In this document: positions 7,971-14,947 of the stretch, piece after piece
How the letters are laid out: each line of letters opens with the position of its first letter
Position numbering within the stretch: the stretch's first letter is position 1
Origin: a virus
DNA length: 25,464 nucleotides
IMG/VR virus record: IMGVR_UViG_3300018424_000229
Span: 1 to 25,464 of that record
Strand: one strand, 5' to 3'
The notes under the pieces: generated by a model
Told to the model about the DNA's origin: nothing
The model's input: only the letters and a program-made list of their open reading frames with translations
Databases searched by the model: none
Position numbers and translations under genes: made by a program

Positions 7971-8966
7971 ATGGCATTTGAGAATCCAACAGCTACAGTT
8001 GCAGCACAAATGGGAGCCCACGGCGGGCCAGCTCGTACTAACTATTTTGCTGTTACCTTTTCAGGTCCATCTACAATTACACCTGACAATGCTTTTGTTA
8101 ATGCACTATGCGAATCTGTTCAACTTCCTGGTCGTTCAATTTCTACATTTGAACATGGTACCACTCGTCAAGCTACAAAGCGTCCATATAGCTTTATTAA
8201 TGACGATGTAACTCTTACATTTATTGTTACAAATGATTTCTATATTAAGAATCTTTGGGACCAATGGATGCGTGCAGTTGTAGACGATAGAACCGGTAAA
8301 GTTCAATATAAGTCTACATATGCACATGATGTTACAATATCGGTATTAGACATGAATGCAAACCAAGTGTATGAGACAAACTTAGAAAATGCATTTCCAA
8401 TTAATATTTCTGCAATTGAATTATCTAATGCTGCAGAAAACGAATTAATGAAAATGACAGTGACTTTAACATATGATAATTTTACAACTAAAACAAAAGA
8501 CTTTGGATTCGTAACTTCTGTATTTGATTTCAACACTGCATTGTCTATTCCATCTCCAGGATTATCTTCGATTCCATTTAATCCATTTGGTGATATACCG
8601 AATCAAATTCAGTTTACAAGTCTAAGTGATTTGAAAGATGCTCTACGTGGAACATTAGATGGAGCACTTGATCAGATTAAGAATTCTATCACTGGTGGTA
8701 TTCGTGAGACTATTACTTCAGTTACTCGTCCAATTACAAATGCTATTAATTCTGTTTCAAACCAGATCTTTGGCGGATTTAATCAAGTTGTAGGTACAAT
8801 CACTGGTGGTATTACCGGTGTAATAAATAACATTAGCACAGGTATTTCAAGTGCAATTGGAAACGTGATTAATACTCCAATTGCTCAAGTAACTGGAGCT
8901 ATTAACAGTGGAATATCTGGTATTACTAATAGAATTTCGTCCGGATTAAAAGGACTCTTTGGATAA
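7971..8966 (+). CDS. 54: Baseplate tail-tube initiator gp54-like
   Basis: The product has 331 residues. Residues about 20-185 show the T4 tail-tube fold (gp19/gp54 family): NALCESVQLPGRSISTFEH, a YSFINDDVTLTFIVTNDFY strand pair, a WDQWMRAVVDDRTGKVQY helix and ENAFPINISAIELSN. The remaining 140 residues form an amphipathic, Gly/Ile/Thr-rich tail (repeated ITGGI, INSVSN and ISSAIG patterns). The length matches T4 gp54 (320 residues) rather than gp19 (163), so I call it gp54, which sits on gp48 and nucleates the tube. A tube protein (gp19) with an unusual tail is the alternative. Confidence 0.72.
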   Translation: MAFENPTATVAAQMGAHGGPARTNYFAVTFSGPSTITPDNAFVNALCESVQLPGRSISTFEHGTTRQATKRPYSFINDDVTLTFIVTNDFYIKNLWDQWMRAVVDDRTGKVQYKSTYAHDVTISVLDMNANQVYETNLENAFPINISAIELSNAAENELMKMTVTLTYDNFTTKTKDFGFVTSVFDFNTALSIPSPGLSSIPFNPFGDIPNQIQFTSLSDLKDALRGTLDGALDQIKNSITGGIRETITSVTRPITNAINSVSNQIFGGFNQVVGTITGGITGVINNISTGISSAIGNVINTPIAQVTGAINSGISGITNRISSGLKGLFG

Positions 8967-8994
8967 CATTATTGCTATATTATAGGAGATTATA

Positions 8995-9702
8995 ATGGCT
9001 TTACCTAGAATTGACTCGCCAAAATATGAACTAACGGTTCCAAGCACAGGTGAAACAGTTGAATACAGACCATATTTAGTTAAGGAAGAAAAGATCCTTA
9101 TGCTAGCTATGGAATCAAAAGATCAGAATCAAATGATTCGAGCTCTACGTGATGTAATTGCTGGTTGTACAGATGGAAAAGTACAAGTAGATAAACTAGC
9201 AATGTTTGATTTAGAATATGTTTTTCTAAAAATTAGAGCTAAATCAGTTGGTGAAACATCTAAGATCGGTGTTAAATGCACTGATTGTGATACTAAAAAC
9301 GAATTTGAAATTAACCTTGATGAGGTACAAGTTCAAGGGGAAGTAAAGAAAGAAGCTAAAGTAGCATTAACAGATAGTGTTGGTGTAGTACTACGTTACC
9401 CTACTGTGAAAGGTATTCAGAGACAGTTGGGTAAAGGCAAAGGGAATGACGCTGAAGTAAGTATGGCAGCTGTTGCAAGTGCAATTGAGTCTATTTACGA
9501 TGCTGAAAATGTTTATAGTGCAGAAGATGAAACTTCTGAAAGTTTAATTGGATTCTTAGATTCATTAACTTCTCAGCAGTTCAAAAAGATTTCTGAATAC
9601 TTTGAAGACATGCCTCGATTGAGACATGAAATAAATTATAAGTGTAAGAGTTGTGGAGTAGAGAATAAACAGACATTGGAGGGTCTGACAAATTTTTTCT
9701 AA
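8995..9702 (+). CDS. 26: Baseplate hub assembly protein gp26 (T4_baseplate family)
   Basis: The product has 235 residues. The N-terminus (ALPRIDSPKYELTVPSTGE, YRPYLVKEEKILMLAMES) is typical of the gp26 family. Two CxxC pairs, C95/C98 (KCTDCDT) and C217/C220 (KCKSCGV), look like a zinc ribbon. In T4, gp26 is needed for hub assembly. The gene has a strong SD (TAGGAG). It ends in the bases AAATTTTTTCTAA, and an open -1 frame continues past the stop to 9887, directly before the tape measure gene. This arrangement resembles the frameshifted tail-assembly chaperones of other tailed phages. See the separate entries on the slippery site and extension. Confidence 0.85.
   Translation: MALPRIDSPKYELTVPSTGETVEYRPYLVKEEKILMLAMESKDQNQMIRALRDVIAGCTDGKVQVDKLAMFDLEYVFLKIRAKSVGETSKIGVKCTDCDTKNEFEINLDEVQVQGEVKKEAKVALTDSVGVVLRYPTVKGIQRQLGKGKGNDAEVSMAAVASAIESIYDAENVYSAEDETSESLIGFLDSLTSQQFKKISEYFEDMPRLRHEINYKCKSCGVENKQTLEGLTNFF
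9690..9699 (+). promoter_or_regulatory. Candidate -1 ribosomal frameshift (slippery) site
   Basis: The bases AAATTTTTTC contain two overlapping heptamers of the X XXY YYZ form in the gp26 frame, A AAT TTT (9690-9696) and T TTT TTC (9693-9699). Both allow re-pairing of the P- and A-site tRNAs after a -1 shift. They lie within one to four bases of the gp26 stop (9700-9702). The -1 frame is open from 9669 to the stop at 9885-9887. Confidence 0.6.
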
Positions 9703-9887
9703 TAGCTCTTTCCCATGAGTCGTTAGAGAACTATTATAAGACCAACTTTGCGTTAATGCAACACCATAAATATTCTCTAACGGAGCTCGATGAGATGATG
9801 CCGTGGGAAAGAGAGATTTATGTTTTATTATTGAGTGAGTATATTAAAGAAGAAAACGAACGAATTAAAAACCAGAAACGTGGATAA
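9696..9887 (+). CDS. -1 frame extension of gp26 (tail-assembly-chaperone-like, gp51 position)
   Basis: In the -1 frame the sequence reads on from gp26 as FLIALSHESLENYYKTNF, then ALMQHHKYSLTELDEMMPWE, and ends in a charged helix SEYIKEENERIKNQKRG. It looks like genuine protein: it has a conserved-looking MPWEREIYV motif and an amphipathic C-terminus, and I recall similar segments between gp26 and gp29 in marine T4-like phages. The frame opens only at 9669 (after a TAA at 9666-9668). No ATG or GTG occurs before the internal ATG at residue ALM, which would remove the first third. Expression therefore most simply requires a -1 shift from gp26, giving a fused product of about 297 residues. The next gene is the tape measure, seven bases on. 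Confidence 0.65.
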   Translation, partial: FLIALSHESLENYYKTNFALMQHHKYSLTELDEMMPWEREIYVLLLSEYIKEENERIKNQKRG

Positions 9888-9893
9888 ACCATA

Positions 9894-12593
9894 ATGGCAG
9901 AAGATCAAATTGGCCCAAGCTTAGACGAGTTAACGGCTACCATTACTGAGCAAAATAAAGCTCTAAAAAATATGGAATCTCTTGGAAAGCTTGATACAAC
10001 TATCAAAGCTATGGAAAAGAGTAATACCGAAAATTCTGCCGCTTTGCGAGAACAGTTTAATTCTATTCAAACAGCATTACAAACGGCTGAAAATGACGAG
10101 CAGTTAGAATTAGCTCGCGAGCAATTGGAAGCATTAGAAGGTTTAGCTGGTACCGAAGAAGAAAATAGAGAATCTGCCAAACGTCAAGAAGAAGCGAATG
10201 AACTACTAAGTAAAATGGTTTCCGGTATTGATGGATTAGCCGATTCTTATGATAAGATGCTTGATAACTTAAAGCCATCAGCAGGTTTATTTGCTACATT
10301 AGGTGGTTTGGCATTATTGTTTACAGATCCAGAAACTCTATTTGCTGGAGTTCGAGCTGCTATTGATGGTGTATTTGCTATTGTTGATTCTATTAAAATG
10401 TTCTTAGATGGAGACTTTAGTGAAGGACTAGCTCTACTTGGAGATAATATTGGAGCAGTAGCTGCAATTATTGGTACTGTTGCTGTACTATTTGGTGGAC
10501 GTATTATTCGTCTTGTATCTTTAATGGTAAAGGGTGTACAAGGGATTATCAAAGGTGTTACTAAAGTTGGTGGATTCATAGCGCGTCTTGGCGGGCGTTT
10601 CGGTGGTTTGGCTAAAATATTTGGAAGACTTTTCTTACCATTTACGATAATCACCGGAGCAATCGGCACCATTCAAGGATTCATTGATGGTTTCAAAAAA
10701 GGAGGAATCATTGGTGGTATTGAAGGAGGTGTCAAAGGATTATTTAATACCTTAGTTGCTTGGCCATTAGACTTATTAAAAGATGGAGTTGCTTGGATTC
10801 TTGGTAAGTTTGGATTTGAAGACGCTAAGGCTACATTAGAAGCGTTTTCATTCTCTAATCTAATTAATAATTTAATTACCAGTGTATTTAATATGGTAAA
10901 AGGCGCAGTTAAATGGGTTGGAGAATTATTTACAGATCCAGTTGCAGCATTAGATAAATTGTCAATGGCTCTTATTGGTCCTGATGGAATCCTAGGAGTA
11001 ATTACTGCTCCAATTGATAAAGCAATCAATTGGGTAATGGGTTTGTTTAAACTAGGAGATCCCAGCAGACCATTCTCTTTATATGATACGCTCTATGATC
11101 CAATTGATAAAACTATTACGTGGGTCAAAGGTTTATTCACAGATCCTGTCGCGGCATTACAAAAAGCATGGAATGGCTTAGTTGGTGAAGGTGGATTAAT
11201 TGATATAATCTATTCTCCAATTGATAAAGCAATTGCTTGGATTCAAGGGCTATTCAATTGGGGAAATCCAGAAGAACCATTCAAACTTTCCACAGTAGTT
11301 AAAGATGCTTTCAAACTTGCAAAGGATTGGATTGTAGGTCTATTCACTTGGGGATCAGAAGCTGGTAGCGGTGAAGATGGATCTTGGTCACTATCAACAT
11401 TTATTCCAAACGCTTTTGCAGATGTAAAAACTTGGATAGTTGATAAATTTACTTTTGCTTCTGATATGGCAACAGAAGGCTGGACTAACCTAAAAGATTT
11501 TGCTCTTGGTAAATTTACCGAAGCTAAAGATTGGTTTATTAGTAAGCTTACATTTGCTTATGATATGGCAACTGAAGGATGGACTAACCTAAAAGATTTC
11601 GTGTCAGGTTTATGGACATCAGTAAAAACTTGGATTACTGATAAATTAACTTGGGCTTCAGATCTTACGACTGAAGGATGGACTAACCTAAAAGATTTTG
11701 TATCTACCAAATTTACCGAAGCTAAAGATTGGTTTATTGGTAAGCTTACATTTGCTTCAAATCTTGCTACTGAAGGTTGGACTAGTTTAAGTGCATTTGT
11801 TTCAGGTAAATGGAATGAAGTTCATACTTGGATTACAGGATTATTCGACTGGGCAAGTGATGGTCTATCAGAAGGATGGACTAACCTTACTGATTTTGTT
11901 TCAGGTAAATGGACCGCGACGAAAAAGTGGTTTACTGATATGTTTAGCTGGTCTTCGAATGAAGATGATAAAGGTGTAGTCCAACAACTATTTGATTCTA
12001 CTATTGAAAAGATAACTTCATTCTTTACAGGTCTATTTGACTTTTTGCCATCAATTTCTGAAATTAAAGAATCTTTACAAGGAATGCTTCCATCTTGGTT
12101 ACAACCAGATTCTGTTTCAGACATGGCAAGTGAACTTGAGTCAGAAGGTGGAGTTACAAGAGAAGAAGTATTAGCAGCTACTACTGATGAAGCAAGAGCA
12201 GCTCTAGCTGCAAGAGCAGATGATAACTCTTGGACTTATGGCTATAATGAAGCTATGAGAGCTATTGAAGCTATCCAAGCTGCAGAATTAAACCGTGGCG
12301 GAATTGTTAAAGCACCAGAAACTGGCGGTCTTGCGGTTATGCATGGCGCAGAAATTGTTGCACCATTGGATTCACCACAAGGTAAAGTTCTAATGGCCAT
12401 TAATGATTTGATGAATGCTAAAGCCGCAACCGGAACTGGTGAATATGGATCTCCATCTGCAGCTGCTATTGTTATGGGTGGTAATACTAATAAGTCAAAC
12501 ACAAACAACGTGAATACAACTAACTATACCATCCAGCAGGGAGTTACCCCAGACGACTTCCTCAAACGAGATTTTATAAATTTCTCATACTAA
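9894..12593 (+). CDS. 29: Tail tape measure protein gp29-like
   Basis: The product has 899 residues. Residues 1-125 are a charged coiled-coil region (ITEQNKALKNMESLGKL and Glu/Gln-rich heptads). Residues about 130-280 contain long hydrophobic Gly-rich helices (FATLGGLALLF, VAAIIGTVAVLFGG). The middle is built of Trp-rich helical repeats, and the C-terminus ends in an Asn/Thr segment and DDFLKRDFINFSY. This is the usual make-up of tape measure proteins, which sit in the tail tube, set its length and are ejected into the host envelope. T4 gp29 is 590 residues, so this tail should be longer. Five tandem 33-residue repeats lie at 11451-11945. The gene ends at a bidirectional terminator. Confidence 0.85.
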   Translation: MAEDQIGPSLDELTATITEQNKALKNMESLGKLDTTIKAMEKSNTENSAALREQFNSIQTALQTAENDEQLELAREQLEALEGLAGTEEENRESAKRQEEANELLSKMVSGIDGLADSYDKMLDNLKPSAGLFATLGGLALLFTDPETLFAGVRAAIDGVFAIVDSIKMFLDGDFSEGLALLGDNIGAVAAIIGTVAVLFGGRIIRLVSLMVKGVQGIIKGVTKVGGFIARLGGRFGGLAKIFGRLFLPFTIITGAIGTIQGFIDGFKKGGIIGGIEGGVKGLFNTLVAWPLDLLKDGVAWILGKFGFEDAKATLEAFSFSNLINNLITSVFNMVKGAVKWVGELFTDPVAALDKLSMALIGPDGILGVITAPIDKAINWVMGLFKLGDPSRPFSLYDTLYDPIDKTITWVKGLFTDPVAALQKAWNGLVGEGGLIDIIYSPIDKAIAWIQGLFNWGNPEEPFKLSTVVKDAFKLAKDWIVGLFTWGSEAGSGEDGSWSLSTFIPNAFADVKTWIVDKFTFASDMATEGWTNLKDFALGKFTEAKDWFISKLTFAYDMATEGWTNLKDFVSGLWTSVKTWITDKLTWASDLTTEGWTNLKDFVSTKFTEAKDWFIGKLTFASNLATEGWTSLSAFVSGKWNEVHTWITGLFDWASDGLSEGWTNLTDFVSGKWTATKKWFTDMFSWSSNEDDKGVVQQLFDSTIEKITSFFTGLFDFLPSISEIKESLQGMLPSWLQPDSVSDMASELESEGGVTREEVLAATTDEARAALAARADDNSWTYGYNEAMRAIEAIQAAELNRGGIVKAPETGGLAVMHGAEIVAPLDSPQGKVLMAINDLMNAKAATGTGEYGSPSAAAIVMGGNTNKSNTNNVNTTNYTIQQGVTPDDFLKRDFINFSY
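11451..11945 (+). repeat. Five tandem 99-bp (33-residue) repeats inside the tape measure gene
   Basis: Units start at 11451, 11550, 11649, 11748 and 11847. Each encodes a variant of TFASDMATEGWTNLKDF followed by a K-W/F-T-x-x-K-x-W-hydrophobic helix end. The invariant core is EGWT(N/S)L. Repeats of this period are a known way for tape measure genes to gain or lose tail length in steps. Confidence 0.9.
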
Positions 12594-12594
12594 T

Positions 12595-12622
12595 AAAAAA
12601 GGGACCCGAAGGTCCCTTTTCT
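12595..12622. terminator. Bidirectional Rho-independent terminator
   Basis: The stem GGGACC-CGAA-GGTCCC (12601-12616) is flanked by A6 on the left and TTTTCTTTTT on the right, so it has a T-run for transcripts from either side. It lies exactly between the converging gp29 and gp32 genes. Confidence 0.9.
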
Positions 12623-12624
12623 TT

Positions 12625-13521
12625 TTATTGGCCTGATGCCAATTTCTGGAAATAACTTAAGGTATCATCATCATTAGAAGATGCCGTTGATGTTTCCACT
12701 GGTTCATACGTTGGTTGTGATGGAGCTGGTGCTGGATCATCAAGTGAGACTGATTCAGCTGTAGTCATTACCATATCCTCTTGACCAAGAACACGGTTCA
12801 ACTTAGTTTTCAGTTCATCATATGTTTTATAGTTTTTAGGATCGAGGAACTCCTGTAAACTATACAAGCGATTATAAACACCTTCTAGCTCATCATCATC
12901 TTGTGATAGAGCAGAGGCATTTGCAAACTCAGATTTATCATAGTTACGATAACCCGCAACTTGTTGAATCTTAAGTTTGAAATTCGCACCATCCCAGAAA
13001 TCAAACGGATTTACTGGATCCTCATCAGCAAATTGTGGTTGCATAACATCCATAATCTTATCAAAGATTTTCTTACCAAACTTATAAAGGAATACTTTGC
13101 CTTCATTGTCTGGATTTCCTGGATCAGAAATAACTTGAATGTTAGACACATAATGTAAACGACGTTTACGATCACGTGCGATTTGCTTATCTTCTTCACG
13201 ACCAGAATTCCACAGTACTGAATTCATTTCAGATACTGGATCGTTTTGACCAATTGAAGTAAGAGAGTTTTCGATATACCAAAGACCAGATGGACCTTGG
13301 AAACCATGATCCCAATAACGAACCCAAGGGAGATCCTCGCCCTGAGGTGCTGGAAGGAAACGAATTACTGCATAACCGTTACCAGCTTTATCAACTGTTG
13401 GCTTCCAAAAACGATCATCTACATAAGATTGTTTTTGTTGTTGACCACCACCTACAGCTTCAGCTGCTTTAGTAAGTGCATCGATAGAACTGCGGTTGCG
13501 TTTTAGATCTGCAAAAGACAT
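12625..13521 (-). CDS. 32: Single-stranded DNA-binding protein gp32
   Basis: The product has 298 residues, close to T4 gp32 (301). The N-terminal basic start (SFADLKRNR) fits the cooperativity LAST-type region. The core shows DRFWKPTVDKAGNGYAVIRF, the segment HGFQGPSGLWYIENSLTSIG and VFLYKFGKKIFDKIMDVMQP, plus FDFWDGANFKLKI and RNYDKSEF. The acidic, Ser/Thr/Asp-rich C-terminus (DDDTLSYFQKLASGQ) is the tail that recruits replication partners. Unlike T4 gp32, the protein has no cysteine at all, so the zinc-binding site is missing, as in cyanophage-type versions. The promoter TTTACA-17-TATAAT lies at 13578-13606, inside the end of gp59. Confidence 0.93.
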   Translation of the reverse strand: MSFADLKRNRSSIDALTKAAEAVGGGQQQKQSYVDDRFWKPTVDKAGNGYAVIRFLPAPQGEDLPWVRYWDHGFQGPSGLWYIENSLTSIGQNDPVSEMNSVLWNSGREEDKQIARDRKRRLHYVSNIQVISDPGNPDNEGKVFLYKFGKKIFDKIMDVMQPQFADEDPVNPFDFWDGANFKLKIQQVAGYRNYDKSEFANASALSQDDDELEGVYNRLYSLQEFLDPKNYKTYDELKTKLNRVLGQEDMVMTTAESVSLDDPAPAPSQPTYEPVETSTASSNDDDTLSYFQKLASGQ

Positions 13522-13577
13522 ATATTTTTCTCCGTATTTGCGTTGTATATTACTGAATTATCCACTTTATACATAAT

Positions 13578-13606
13578 ATTATAAACCATTTGTGTCCTTA
13601 TGTAAA
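13578..13606 (-). promoter_or_regulatory. Sigma70-like promoter for gp32
   Basis: On the minus strand, TTTACA (13606-13601) and TATAAT (13583-13578) are separated by exactly 17 bases, the same spacing as the other early promoters in the window. It lacks the GGGG in front of TTTACA. The -35 box overlaps the last codons of gp59, so gp32 can be expressed separately from gp59. Confidence 0.75.
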
Positions 13607-14185
13607 TACCCTGAGAACAATATTTTTTGCTTTTTCAAGGTCAAAGCTTACAAATGATTTGTACTTACGAATCTTTCGTGAGACCTCTGGCCAAACGATA
13701 GTTTCCGTAATCTGTTTATCAGCATCTTTCATAAAACCAGTTAACTGGTCAATAATACATACTGACTCTATATTTATATCACCACGAATGTATGCAGTGA
13801 TAATGGGAGGGTGTCCCCTTGATGCATCTAAGATCTGATCAAAGTTACCTTCTATAGCAACCTTATGCAAATCTTGTTCTAGCATATAACCCATTGATTG
13901 ATTGCGCTTAAGCCACTCGGTATAGACTTCTTCGTTCTCCACCATTTCTCCTACCCATTTATTATCTGCAACAAAATGTGCGGCGTAATACTGAACTAGG
14001 TCAGATGCCGAATCAAACTTTTTACCTATTTTTGCAAAGAAGTATTTGTCTTTGCGCTTCCAAAACGACTGCGGTTTAGCAGAAGTCTTATAGTTATATT
14101 TGATAGCATCATATGAATCTGACTCAAAATGCAGTTTCATAGATTGATAAAAACGATATGCTTCAAAGGGTTCCATAATTCTCAT
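13598..14185 (-). CDS. 59: Loader of replicative helicase, gp59
   Basis: The product has 195 residues; T4 gp59 has 217. The N-terminal FEAYRFYQSMKLHF and YDAIKYNYKTSAKP followed by WKRKDKYFFAKIGKKF closely parallels the T4 gp59 block (KYDVIKYNW, RRDKYFFQKL). The end (VSFDLEKAKNIVLRVF) parallels the T4 C-terminus. Gp59 binds forks and gp32-coated ssDNA and loads the gp41 helicase, so its position next to gp32 is meaningful and matches the T4 order. The first ATG overlaps the gp33-like stop as ATGA; a second Met three codons on is an alternative start. Confidence 0.88.
   Translation of the reverse strand: MRIMEPFEAYRFYQSMKLHFESDSYDAIKYNYKTSAKPQSFWKRKDKYFFAKIGKKFDSASDLVQYYAAHFVADNKWVGEMVENEEVYTEWLKRNQSMGYMLEQDLHKVAIEGNFDQILDASRGHPPIITAYIRGDINIESVCIIDQLTGFMKDADKQITETIVWPEVSRKIRKYKSFVSFDLEKAKNIVLRVFT
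13771..13778 (-). promoter_or_regulatory. Possible internal late promoter for gp32
   Basis: A TATAAATA octamer on the minus strand lies within gp59, about 250 bases upstream of gp32. T4 gene 32 is also read from several promoters, including late ones. The match may be chance. Confidence 0.3.
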
Positions 14186-14415
14186 ATTGGTAATGTCGCG
14201 GTATTTGAATCTTTAATCATATTGTACTTAATAGCTTCAGCTTTAATTTTTTCCATAAGAGTTGGAGTAATTACTCTATTCACGTCTTCAACTGGAAACT
14301 CAAGTTCTTCGCATACTTCTAAAATCGCGTCAAGGTAATCCATATTAAATTTGAAAACTTTCTTTTCTACCATTTGAGAAAAACGTTTCTTTGTAAGTAT
14401 TTTTCCTTCTAACAT
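14182..14415 (-). CDS. 33: Late-transcription co-activator gp33-like
   Basis: The product has 77 residues starting MLEGKILTKKRFSQMVEKK, then FNMDYLDAILEVCEELEFPV, VNRVITPTLMEKIKAEAIKY and NMIKDSNTATLPI. This helical, acidic pattern resembles the gp33 proteins of marine T4-like phages. Gp33 bridges the sliding clamp gp45 and RNA polymerase at late promoters and represses unenhanced transcription. The position supports the call, since T4 also has 33-59-32 in a row. T4 gp33 is 112 residues. I chose the ATG at 14415, seven bases after the hydrolase stop, because the open frame further upstream only overlaps that gene. The TATAAATA promoters in the window need such a factor. Confidence 0.65.
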   Translation of the reverse strand: MLEGKILTKKRFSQMVEKKVFKFNMDYLDAILEVCEELEFPVEDVNRVITPTLMEKIKAEAIKYNMIKDSNTATLPI

Positions 14416-14422
14416 TGGTTGA

Positions 14423-14947
14423 TTAGTTCCACCTATAATATTTGTGGGTACCGATTTGAGTTGTGTAGTTGAGCGTTTTAGCCCAAGTGGGGTTAACATA
14501 TTTAGCATGATAATGAGTTGCGCCTTCCGTAATATCAATGTTGTTATACCATAAGGCCAAAGTTTCGCGAACTACTATTTGTACCTTGTCAATCAATTCT
14601 TCATTTACCATACGATCCGATCTACCATCACAATACCAGCTAAATTGGCACTGATGTCTTAAAGGGTTTCCTTTGGAATCAGTAGGACCTTGATAAACTA
14701 CTTCGCAAATGCTATTTGGATACCGAGGATCATAAGTACGATTTAATACTACATTAGTGACTCCCATTACAGAAGCATAGCCATCTGATCGAGCTTCAAA
14801 ATATCCATTTTGAATTAAGCATCGTAAATCTTCAGAATTAATTTCCTTTAAGCTTTTAGCATTTACCGGTCCAACGCTCGCAATAAGACACAATCCGAGT
14901 TGAGCCGCCCATTTGGTGAATTTGTTTTTGTAGTTAAAGTTTGCCAT
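14423..14947 (-). CDS. SleB-type cell wall hydrolase with signal peptide
   Basis: The product has 174 residues. Residues 1-30 look like a signal peptide (basic start, WAAQLGLCLIASVGPVNA, probable cut after VNA). The rest matches the SleB/CwlJ (Hydrolase_2) family: GYFEARSDGYASVMGVTNVV with the family's catalytic Glu as E51, LNRTYDPRYPNSICEVVYQG, CQFSWYCDG and GATHYHAKYVNPTW. Such enzymes cut the glycan strand of peptidoglycan and are common in marine phages, where they probably act in lysis. The signal peptide is encoded in the last 85 bases of the upstream gene in another frame. No SD is visible. It occupies the place of rnh/dsbA beside gp33 in T4. Confidence 0.85.
   Translation of the reverse strand: MANFNYKNKFTKWAAQLGLCLIASVGPVNAKSLKEINSEDLRCLIQNGYFEARSDGYASVMGVTNVVLNRTYDPRYPNSICEVVYQGPTDSKGNPLRHQCQFSWYCDGRSDRMVNEELIDKVQIVVRETLALWYNNIDITEGATHYHAKYVNPTWAKTLNYTTQIGTHKYYRWN

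Noticed and set aside
9757-9770. CATAAATA as a late promoter for the tape measure gene
   Set aside because: It differs from the octamer by one base, lies inside the gp26 extension, and the other late promoters here are exact.
10247-11029. Long antisense frames inside the tape measure gene
   Set aside because: They follow from the codon bias of gp29, lack SDs and lie within a well-supported gene.
14416-14538. Upstream extension of the gp33-like gene overlapping the SleB-like gene
   Set aside because: The start at 14415 is packed directly after the upstream stop, and the extra 41 residues look like a frame-shifted reading of the hydrolase end.
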